Below are positions 15,391 to 22,541 of a stretch of DNA of 34,432 bases, piece after piece. The notes beneath the pieces were generated by a model. That model had not been told where the DNA came from and did not search any database. It was given only the letters and a program-made list of their open reading frames with translations. A program made the position numbers and the translations under genes. Each line of letters begins with the position of its first letter. Within the stretch, counting starts at the first letter, position 1. Origin of the DNA: an uncultured Collinsella sp. (GTDB taxonomy: Bacteria > Actinomycetota > Coriobacteriia > Coriobacteriales > Coriobacteriaceae); assembly GCA_900545165.1 (NCBI GenBank), contig UQYA01000008.1, positions 1 to 34,432 on the forward strand, read 5' to 3'.

Positions 15391-15589
15391 CGACGTACAT
15401 TTTTGGGAGTATTCAGCATTGGAGCGCGCCGTGCGCCATCCTCAGCGTCCTATTTGGAACGCAGATAGCGCCCGATCGGCATAAAAAGTGCCCCCGATGG
15501 CAAATTACGCCATCGGGGGCACTTAAAACAGTCGTTCTGTACCTCATTCAGGGCATGCCAATGCTGAATACTCCCAAAAATGCACGTCG
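15391..15589. repeat. 32-bp inverted repeat flanking the regulator's terminator
   Basis: The 32 bases at 15391-15422 recur as the reverse complement at 15558-15589 with one mismatch. They enclose about 135 bp that includes the strong terminator at 15483-15528. No target-site duplication is seen outside the arms. No gene is visible in 15302-15614; a plus-strand frame across it is not protein-like. It could be a small non-autonomous element or a paired RNA structure. Confidence 0.6.
15483..15528. terminator. Bidirectional terminator downstream of the pectin LacI gene
   Basis: A perfect 16-bp stem (15486-15501 with 15509-15524) with a seven-base loop. A-runs flank it on the plus strand at 15483-15487 and 15525-15528, giving a T-run for minus-strand transcripts. 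It ends the LacI transcript 91 bp past its stop and separates it from uxaC. Confidence 0.85.
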
Positions 15590-15614
15590 CAAGAGGGGGT
15601 ACCTGCTCAATCGG

Positions 15615-16694
15615 CTAAATACCCGCAAGTTCGCAGTAGCGGTCGACATTGCTGGCAAATACCATCTCGACGGCACCCTTCTGGACGGGCACCGTCGGGG
15701 TCCTTCCCCACAGCAGATAATCGCCCAGCGTCTTAGCGCCGCGATATGCCAGGCTCGTCGGGTCCTTATAGACAATATTGGTAAAGATACCGCGGCGCAA
15801 GGCCAGAGCACTTTCGGGAAACAGGTCGTTGCCGATCACCATGACCTGACCGGCCTTGCCGGTCGAGACGAGCGCGTCGGCAACCACTTCGGAACCAACG
15901 GCAAAAACGCTACAGATAAGTTCGGGGGCGTCCGGCGCACTCAAGCGCTTTTCGAGCTCATGCTCGAGTTGTTTGACTTGCGCATGGGCACCTGCAAGAT
16001 CCTCAACCTGCCATGGAATATCACGTTCGCGCAGGTAATTGTGGAAGGCGCGGGCGGTTAGATAGTGCGAATCGGTATATGGGTCGCCTGTCAAAAGGAG
16101 CACGCGGGCGTCGGTCCCAGAAGCATGGACCAGGTTTGCCGCCTGCTCGGCCATAAGGCTGCCTGCCGTCGAATAATCGGCCAAGCTCGCACCCAAACGA
16201 TTCAAATGCGGACGGTCGCCGTCGACAAGCTCAATCGTCACGCCCGCCTCGGCGATCTGCCCCAAAAGCTCAGTCGCACGATCGTCGCCCGGCGCATAGG
16301 CGAGCAAGCCATCAATCTTCTCGCCCACCTGCAGACGCTCGTCGATTTGCTCGAGTGCATCAGCGTAGCCGCCCACGCCAAATTCAACGCGCTCAACCGT
16401 AATGCCCCGGTCGATGACCTCCTGTTCAAAGCGATTGCAGCCTTCCCACAGGTAACGGAAAAAGTACGCTCCCTCGCGCGATGCGCGGGGCAGGCAAAAC
16501 ACCAGATTGATATCCTTGCGGCGCAGGCTTGAGGCACTTGTGTTGCGGTGATAGCCCATGGCCTCGGCCTTAGCGTTCACCTTGGCGCGCACGGATTCGC
16601 TCACGCCGGCCTTTCCCGTCAGGGCCTTGTGCACGGTATTGATGGAAACGCCAAGCTCGGCGGCTATGTCCTTCATGGTTACGCGAGCGCTCAT
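15615..16694 (-). CDS. LacI-family repressor, probable regulator of the pectin/uronate genes
   Basis: A 359-residue LacI/GalR protein. The N-terminal helix-turn-helix is residues 6-27, with recognition helix SINTVHKALTGKAGVS, followed by the hinge region (50-62) and a periplasmic-binding-protein-like sugar-sensing domain. The ATG at 16692-16694 follows GGAG by 7 nt. It sits directly upstream of uxaCBA in the same orientation with its own terminator. By position it is the best candidate to bind the TGAACGTT operators of the uxaC, symporter and GH105 promoters, released by a uronate or galacturonide effector. A CG centre in those operators is normal for LacI proteins. A possible promoter (TGGACT, 18 bp, TATAAC) lies in front; none of the operators does, so autoregulation is not evident. 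Confidence 0.85.
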   Translation of the reverse strand: MSARVTMKDIAAELGVSINTVHKALTGKAGVSESVRAKVNAKAEAMGYHRNTSASSLRRKDINLVFCLPRASREGAYFFRYLWEGCNRFEQEVIDRGITVERVEFGVGGYADALEQIDERLQVGEKIDGLLAYAPGDDRATELLGQIAEAGVTIELVDGDRPHLNRLGASLADYSTAGSLMAEQAANLVHASGTDARVLLLTGDPYTDSHYLTARAFHNYLRERDIPWQVEDLAGAHAQVKQLEHELEKRLSAPDAPELICSVFAVGSEVVADALVSTGKAGQVMVIGNDLFPESALALRRGIFTNIVYKDPTSLAYRGAKTLGDYLLWGRTPTVPVQKGAVEMVFASNVDRYCELAGI

Positions 16695-16791
16695 GCGGTT
16701 ACTCCGTTATAGATAAGTTGCCAATTAATAGTCCAGTTAACGATACCCCAAAAATACTCTTCGACTCGCCGTGCTCTCCCTCAAATGCACA

Positions 16792-16825
16792 AAGCGCCCC
16801 GCGAACGGATGCCCGCGGAGCGCTT
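16792..16825 (-). terminator. Hairpin after the Cys-rich peptide gene
   Basis: A 12-bp stem (16792-16803 with 16814-16825, 11 of 12 paired). The minus-strand tail is only TTTGTGCATTT, so termination may be partial. It begins 14 bp past the stop. Confidence 0.5.
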
Positions 16826-16838
16826 GGATGTCCGGACC

Positions 16839-17039
16839 TTATTTGATACCGCGGCCCAAGTCTTCGGCGATTTTGTCCACGCCCTTAAGTGCGGCGCACG
16901 TCTTTTTGTTGGAGCAATGCCCGGTGCAAACGCCACCCTGAGCGCAGTCGGCGCAGGTGCCCTTGCGGTAGATGCGCACGCACACGGCGACAAACGCAAT
17001 ACCGATAACAGCCAGTACAACAACATCGATAGGTGCCAT
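16839..17039 (-). CDS. FeoB-associated Cys-rich membrane peptide
   Basis: A 66-residue peptide with one N-terminal membrane helix (residues 5-22) and a cytoplasmic tail rich in cysteine: C29, C32, C38, C42 and C48. This matches the small FeoB-associated Cys-rich proteins that normally directly follow feoB and are thought to help ferrous iron transfer. GAGGAGG precedes the ATG at 17037-17039. Here it is 5.5 kb from feoB, with the three-gene membrane glycosyltransferase operon between, which suggests that operon was inserted into an ancestral feo locus. Confidence 0.75.
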   Translation of the reverse strand: MAPIDVVVLAVIGIAFVAVCVRIYRKGTCADCAQGGVCTGHCSNKKTCAALKGVDKIAEDLGRGIK

Positions 17040-17216
17040 AGCAAGCCTCCTCTAGTTAACCATCACTTACTTTACCCCATTCTCCACCTACCAAATAGGG
17101 ACAGGTTTATTTTGGTCGGTTTTATCTGCGGAAACGCCACATCTCCCCACCACATTGGTACAAGGCAACCTATCCGGAATGGGCGAAATCATGATCATAG
17201 AGCTCATCCCGCTGCC

Positions 17217-19082
17217 TCACTCAGCAATAAGGTTTACCCTGGTGCTATTTTTCTCGATACGATAGACGCCGACCTTGCCTGTAACGCCATAATGCTTTTT
17301 AAGTAGACCCATCTCCGCAGAATTGGACTCGATTACGATGAGCTTGTCATAACCCGACAGAAGGTTATCCATATTGGGCTCATAGAACGCGCATATGGCA
17401 TCGGAATGCGGGGCAAACAAATAATATCGAGCCACATACGTGAAGTAGTACGAAGTCATAAGCCCATCGCGATCGGAACCGAACAGCAAATAACGAGTAC
17501 CGTCTTCTTTACCCGATGCCGGCCAGCGATCACCGACGACATCTCGGACCGTCGCCGGAAGCGAAGTGTCGTATGTCTTTGCATTGAATAGCATGCCGTT
17601 GTATTCACTCGTCAAAAGGCCAAGCGACAAGGCGATGCAGCCCATTACAACCTGTTGGTATCGCCGCTTATGTAACGGCGTTGCGTGGCAGGGGGAACCA
17701 TCGGACCGGAATTTCATCTGCCCCTCAAGCTCAACGGTAACTGCCATCGCCAGGCCACCGACAAACAATGCAATGATGCTGCAAGCATAACGATCGAATC
17801 CAGCAAGCCTCAAGGCCTCGTCCATTGGCATCGAGAAAATGTACATGGCGAGAATACCCACATAGTAAACAATTGTCATGAAATCAAGCGCAACCAGTGC
17901 GCGGCGCACATGTGTCAACTGATGCCCAAAGCGCCACCGAGCAGCCGCTAGCAATGCGACAACAGCCAAGTTGCCGAGCAGGAAACCGAGCGCAGGCCTG
18001 GTAGTTAAATCGATGGAGGTCGCAAAAAACGTCGAGACGACCTGCGCGATCTGGGCAGTATTCTTACCGCCGACCACCGCCGCGTGAGCAGCATCGCCCA
18101 CATCGAACTTATTCTTGACGCCCGCGAGCGCCGTGGCCATGTGCCAACTCCACATCAGATAAGTGGAAAAACCCAAAACACCTGCGACGGCAGTTGCACC
18201 AAACCAGCGCAGGCGAGCGTTCCAGCTGCGATTCCTGAGAGCAACGTGTCCGCGCGCTAAATGGTAAGCGAGCACAAATGCAACGAATACGACGCCCGTC
18301 GACTTCACCACTATGAGCTCCGCCATCAACGGCACGAGCAACTTGAGCTCGCGGCGAACATCACCGTTATAACGATCCACGACTGCCCAGCACGCCATCG
18401 TGAGGACCGGGAGCACGAAATCAACCAAAAGGTTATTAATGCGAATCGTTACATTGAAAAACGTAAGGAGCGAGCAGCCAGCCCCTAACACCGCATATGG
18501 CAGAAACGAACGGCGATTGCGCACAATACCAAGAACAGCATAAAAACATGAGAAGATAAAGGCTGCCTGAACAACGAGCATTGTTCCCTCGGCATGGCCT
18601 AAAAACGTGCATGCGCAGTACAGCAGTGAAGTTGTGCCGAGCGGATAGTTGAAAAACTCAACGAGACCACTTGACGCCGTGGGGAAAGCCCCCGTCTCCA
18701 GCATGACCTTGAGCGCTATAGCCCAATGCGTAAAGTTATCGTAATGCTCGAGACGCGCCGACAGCAGGGGCCACAGAAAGATCAACATACCTAGGAGAAA
18801 ACACGCGTCAGGGAGACCAAAGGGCAATCTAGCAAGACCACGACCATGGAGACAGGGCATTGCCGCTGCACCGGCGATGGCGCCCACCACAACCACCCCC
18901 CAGGTGGCAGGGGCAAGCGCGCCCACGATTCCACCGGCATACGTGACGACCCCCATGACACACAAGGCACACACGGGAGCGAAATGCACATCCGTCTCGG
19001 TCAAACGATGGATCCAATAGCACAGACCGAAGAGCGCTAGCAGGAACAGCGCCGCACGGCCGAAGGCAGCAATAATCAGCAT
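17217..19082 (-). CDS. Polytopic membrane protein, possible GT-C type glycosyltransferase
   Basis: A 621-residue protein with about 12 hydrophobic segments over the first 480 residues and a soluble C-terminal part of about 125 residues. The segment HYDNFTHWAIALK (113-125) in an early loop, with D115 and H119-W120, resembles the acidic loop motif of membrane GT-C enzymes that use polyprenyl-phosphate sugars, but I cannot name a family. The ATG at 19080-19082 overlaps the end of the upstream glycosyltransferase gene by 7 bp and has GGAG at 7 nt inside it, so the two are translationally coupled. The probable role is transfer or export of sugar units with the BcsA-like synthase. The GC content is lower than in flanking iron genes. 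No clear terminator follows. Confidence 0.55.
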   Translation of the reverse strand: MLIIAAFGRAALFLLALFGLCYWIHRLTETDVHFAPVCALCVMGVVTYAGGIVGALAPATWGVVVVGAIAGAAAMPCLHGRGLARLPFGLPDACFLLGMLIFLWPLLSARLEHYDNFTHWAIALKVMLETGAFPTASSGLVEFFNYPLGTTSLLYCACTFLGHAEGTMLVVQAAFIFSCFYAVLGIVRNRRSFLPYAVLGAGCSLLTFFNVTIRINNLLVDFVLPVLTMACWAVVDRYNGDVRRELKLLVPLMAELIVVKSTGVVFVAFVLAYHLARGHVALRNRSWNARLRWFGATAVAGVLGFSTYLMWSWHMATALAGVKNKFDVGDAAHAAVVGGKNTAQIAQVVSTFFATSIDLTTRPALGFLLGNLAVVALLAAARWRFGHQLTHVRRALVALDFMTIVYYVGILAMYIFSMPMDEALRLAGFDRYACSIIALFVGGLAMAVTVELEGQMKFRSDGSPCHATPLHKRRYQQVVMGCIALSLGLLTSEYNGMLFNAKTYDTSLPATVRDVVGDRWPASGKEDGTRYLLFGSDRDGLMTSYYFTYVARYYLFAPHSDAICAFYEPNMDNLLSGYDKLIVIESNSAEMGLLKKHYGVTGKVGVYRIEKNSTRVNLIAE

Positions 19083-21325
19083 GCAGCATCTCCTTCGACA
19101 TGAGCAGAATCGTGACTGGTCCGCTCCGCATCCCGTGAATCGCCGCATCGATCGCTATCACGCCTGGAGCGGCGGCGGGATCTCCATACGCGGTAACGCG
19201 AAAGAAGCGCCCTTATCCTCATGCGGACAATACGCACGATATCGTCATAGGTGGTGTTCCAGCTATCAAGCTCCTCGGCGATGCCCGTTTCGCGATCGTA
19301 CAGCAGCTGATCATAGATGCGACGCTCCTCGAGCGAGCGGTGCTCGATTCGAAGCGCCGCGTACCACGACTCATCATCGCCACATTTGGATTGAAAGAGG
19401 CGCACAAGCCTACCAGAAACGCATGTGCAATAGCGACCATCTCCCAAGCGCACCGCAAAGCTGCGCAGCTCCTCGGGAAAGGAATCATCGATGCGCACGA
19501 GTACACCACCGTCTGACATGTTGATGGCACGCCCCGCGAAAACACCCACAGGGCCTTCGTCATCCGTCTCGTCCGAACTGCAATCGGGGAAAACGCCACC
19601 TTCGGCCACGGCTTCGCCGGTGCCCTCGGTTAGCTTCGACCACTCATCCTCAACCGGCAGCGCCGTCAGCACCGCAGGTTCGTCTACGGAGATGCGAGTA
19701 CTCTTGCGCGGCATGGACCGACCACCCGAAAAGGCAATAGCATACAAAAGGGCAATCAAGTTGTAGCACAACCAATAGATGATCACGGAACTGTACACGA
19801 GCGCCATGCCATACTTTCCCCATGTAAATCTGATAATAGCTGCAACCGAGAGCACCACGAGCAACAGGTGTGGGAGCATGTTCCACAGGCTACCGCTGCG
19901 ATTGGTCGTCTTGTCTTTACGCGTAACTTTGAACTTGGTCTCGCGGATACCGAGCGTCTCAAGAAATACGGGAATAATAAGTGATGGCGCCAGCGTGGTG
20001 TCGATGATTTGACTCCATTTCTGACTGCGAACATTGCTCGAAAGCAATTTCATAGACCTGCTATAAAAGAAATAGCTCGGCAGCCAAAAAATTAGTAACT
20101 GCCAGAGTGTGCAGTTAACCACTTGGAAGTCAAACAAGGCAAACATAATGGGCGCAAGAATGAAGATGATGCGGTTGAAGAATGACCACCAGTACAGAAA
20201 ACTGCACAGATAGGTAATGCGCGCGGAAAAAGAAATCTTGCGGGAAAAGATGACACCCGTGTTTTGGATGCTCTGAATCACACCGCGCGCCCAGCGGATG
20301 CGTTGGTGCACCATCGAGCGCACATCCGTCGTCGAGAGGCCGTGAGCTTCGACCTTATCAGTGGCATAGGTAATATAACCCGCCATCTGCAGACGACAGC
20401 TCGTCTCAAAATCTTCGGTGATCGTATGATACGGAAACCCGCCAATCTCCTCCATACCGGCGCGCGAAATCACGGCATTGCTACCGGTGTATGCGCAGGC
20501 GTTGGACGAGTTGCGCATCTGGTTTACCTCGCGTGAGAAGAAATCTTGCTCATTAGGAATCTTGTCCTCGGCGTACAGATTGAACTGAAAAAGATCGAGA
20601 TTATAGAAGCTTTGCGGCGTCTGAATCAGACCGACTTTAAGGTCCTCATTGAGTTCGTCCTCGGAACGATAACGCCATGCGCCGGTCGCGCCATCCTGAA
20701 TATAGCGAGGCAGCAAGAAATAGGGCACGGTATCTACGAGAAAGCTGCTACGCGGAATCATGTCGGCATCGAACGTCGCGATCAGCGGTGAAGTCGTGTG
20801 CCTTAACGCGTTGTTGAGGTTGCCCGATTTGGCATACTTGTTATCCTCGCAGGGGATATAACCAATCCCAAGTTCAGCCGCAAGGGAAGCGACCTCTTTG
20901 CGGCAGCCATCGTCAGCAAAATAGACGTGCACCCGAGAACGATCGGGATAGTCCATGTAGGTACAGGCGTTCGCCGTCTTGAACAACACGTCAGTCGGCT
21001 CGTTGTGCGTAGCGATTACCACGTCAACGTCGGGATAGTCTTCGGGCAAGATTTTCGGCATAACGAGATGTCCGCTGTCGGCCTTAACCTTGCGGTAGTA
21101 AAGTTCGAAGGTCGTAAACGCGGTTACTGTCTCAGCGATGAGCAGCAAGACCGCAAAAACCATCTGGGGAATCCCCTGATCAAACGGCAGGGTGAACAGC
21201 AGACGCCATAGCAGATAGATGACCATAAGGACTGCAGTGACGATAAAGGTCGTCACATCGCGCTTCCATGCCCCCTGTTTTTCCACCACGCTTTTCTTGG
21301 CTTTCTTAAGCTCATGAACGTTCAC
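19076..21325 (-). CDS. BcsA-like processive GT2 synthase with C-terminal PilZ-like domain
   Basis: A 749-residue inner-membrane glycosyltransferase. Two N-terminal helices (about 24-70) precede a GT2 domain with all processive-synthase residues: D138-D139 (FADDG), D186/D188 (DAD), T303-E304-D305 (TED) and QRIRW (341-345). Several further helices follow (about 367-535), then a soluble region with PilZ signatures: R540-x3-R544 and N602-x-S604-x2-G607 (NMSDGG), the pattern that binds cyclic di-GMP in BcsA and Alg44. An acidic insertion (about 555-597) separates the two motifs, and the C-terminus is Arg/Ser-rich. The start is GTG at 21323-21325 with AGGGGG 8 nt upstream. It should polymerise and export a beta-linked polysaccharide; the sugar is unknown. 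No bcsB, bcsZ or cyclase is nearby. Confidence 0.82.
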   Translation of the reverse strand: MNVHELKKAKKSVVEKQGAWKRDVTTFIVTAVLMVIYLLWRLLFTLPFDQGIPQMVFAVLLLIAETVTAFTTFELYYRKVKADSGHLVMPKILPEDYPDVDVVIATHNEPTDVLFKTANACTYMDYPDRSRVHVYFADDGCRKEVASLAAELGIGYIPCEDNKYAKSGNLNNALRHTTSPLIATFDADMIPRSSFLVDTVPYFLLPRYIQDGATGAWRYRSEDELNEDLKVGLIQTPQSFYNLDLFQFNLYAEDKIPNEQDFFSREVNQMRNSSNACAYTGSNAVISRAGMEEIGGFPYHTITEDFETSCRLQMAGYITYATDKVEAHGLSTTDVRSMVHQRIRWARGVIQSIQNTGVIFSRKISFSARITYLCSFLYWWSFFNRIIFILAPIMFALFDFQVVNCTLWQLLIFWLPSYFFYSRSMKLLSSNVRSQKWSQIIDTTLAPSLIIPVFLETLGIRETKFKVTRKDKTTNRSGSLWNMLPHLLLVVLSVAAIIRFTWGKYGMALVYSSVIIYWLCYNLIALLYAIAFSGGRSMPRKSTRISVDEPAVLTALPVEDEWSKLTEGTGEAVAEGGVFPDCSSDETDDEGPVGVFAGRAINMSDGGVLVRIDDSFPEELRSFAVRLGDGRYCTCVSGRLVRLFQSKCGDDESWYAALRIEHRSLEERRIYDQLLYDRETGIAEELDSWNTTYDDIVRIVRMRIRALLSRYRVWRSRRRSRRDSDRCGDSRDAERTSHDSAHVEGDAAC

Positions 21326-21337
21326 GGAATCATCCCC

Positions 21338-22411
21338 CTATTCAAAGACCCATGACTGCTGGATACGGTAGTTAGCAAAGAACAATGCCGTATCAACAAA
21401 CGGTTTGATGATGAAGACCGGTATGGGCAGTGCAACGGAAATCAAGAGGACGAGAGCTGCGCTCGCCAACATACAAGCTGCGCACAGGGCAATATAGCGG
21501 CAAAGGCTCCGAGAACAGCTGGAATTATCCGCTTTGAAGACGATATTTCGATTCAGCATATAGTTGACAAATGCCGAGACGACCCGCGCAACGACGGTTG
21601 CCCACACGATGGCTGCGCTGGTCGCGACACCATGCGACCATAGGAGTACGAGCGCAGAGAACAGTGCCCAATCCAACAACGATGTGCAGAGCGAAGAGAG
21701 CGTGTAGCGCGCAAACGCAGAGAATAAGACACCAAGCACGCGAAGCGAATCAACAACGGGACGGAAATGTGATGCCTCGTTGTCACCCTCGTAGACCGTG
21801 GTAATGGGAACCTCGAAGATGCCACCCGCACGCCGCGCCAGCACAAGCATCTCTGTCTCGAACTCATATCCGTCTCGCACCACAGCGAGCATACGGCGCA
21901 TAAGCGACGCCGGAAGGCCACGTAAGCCCGTCTGCGTATCACTCACATCGACACCGCAGAGCACGCGCATGGCCCCAAGCATAAAATTGTTACCGAGCTT
22001 ACTGCGCGCAGGAACGCCATTACCGTCAAATCGGCGACAGCCAAGCACCAACGAGTCCTGGTGCAGACCGAGTTCGCGCGCAACGGCGCGGATATCGGCA
22101 GGCAAATGCTGACCATCGGCATCTGCCGTGACGGCCCCCGCAACAGTCGGGACCTGTTCCAAGAGATAAGAAAAGGCAGTCTTGAGAGCCGCACCTTTGC
22201 CGCGGTTGAGCCCGTGGACAAGAACCGTAGCACCAAGCGCGCGGGCGCGGTCAAACACCACAGAACAGGACGCGCTGCTCCCGTCATCCACCACAACGAT
22301 CGGTCCCGGCCATCCGAGCACGAGCTCCTCAAGTAGTGCGGCCAGCCGACCACTCGGCTCATACGCGGGAATCACCAAAGCTATCCTATTGTCGATATCT
22401 GCCATGATCAA
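21338..22411 (-). CDS. GT2 glycosyltransferase fused to a GtrA-like membrane domain
   Basis: A 357-residue protein. The N-terminal GT2 domain has D42-D43 in VVDDGSS and the DxD motif D97/D99 in TADADGQH, as in polyprenyl-phosphate glucosyl/mannosyltransferases. From about residue 235 a four-helix GtrA-type domain follows, ending in RIQQSWVF, a typical GtrA end. Such enzymes charge undecaprenyl phosphate with a sugar and help flip it. TTG at 22409-22411 has GGAG at 7 nt; an ATG two codons later (22403-22405) is possible. It is the first gene of the operon, 12 bp before the BcsA-like gene, behind a perfect -10 TATAAT. Confidence 0.82.
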   Translation of the reverse strand: MIMADIDNRIALVIPAYEPSGRLAALLEELVLGWPGPIVVVDDGSSASCSVVFDRARALGATVLVHGLNRGKGAALKTAFSYLLEQVPTVAGAVTADADGQHLPADIRAVARELGLHQDSLVLGCRRFDGNGVPARSKLGNNFMLGAMRVLCGVDVSDTQTGLRGLPASLMRRMLAVVRDGYEFETEMLVLARRAGGIFEVPITTVYEGDNEASHFRPVVDSLRVLGVLFSAFARYTLSSLCTSLLDWALFSALVLLWSHGVATSAAIVWATVVARVVSAFVNYMLNRNIVFKADNSSCSRSLCRYIALCAACMLASAALVLLISVALPIPVFIIKPFVDTALFFANYRIQQSWVFE

Positions 22412-22450
22412 ATGGATTCTCCAACATAATGAATCGATTTGCGGACGTCG

Positions 22451-22456
22451 ATTATA
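22451..22456 (-). promoter_or_regulatory. -10 box of the glycosyltransferase operon
   Basis: On the minus strand TATAAT (complement of 22451-22456) lies about 40 bp before the first gene. The -35 region at 17 bp (TTTTAA) is weak. It sits directly after the feoB terminator, so the operon has its own promoter. Confidence 0.4.
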
Positions 22457-22475
22457 ACGAAATTGCCTAGCGGTT

Positions 22476-22512
22476 AAAACAAAAGCCCGAGTGTCGCTGG
22501 GACACCCGGGCT
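22476..22512 (-). terminator. Terminator of feoB
   Basis: A 12-bp stem (22484-22495 with 22501-22512, 11 of 12 paired) with a five-base loop. On the minus strand the T-rich tail TTTTGTTTT follows. It begins 29 bp past the feoB stop. Confidence 0.85.
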
Positions 22513-22541
22513 CGTGAAAAGGGGCTAATCCTTATTCGGAC

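Noticed and set aside
15273..16061. 262-codon plus-strand open frame over the gap and LacI end
   Set aside because: It runs through an inverted repeat and a terminator stem and has no ribosome site or motif.
21315..21324. TGAACGTTCA, identical to the pectin operator core, at the start of the BcsA-like gene
   Set aside because: It lies inside the first codons, lacks the GG/CC flanks of the real operators, has no partner 38-41 bp away, and no CCGTT element is near. Probably chance.
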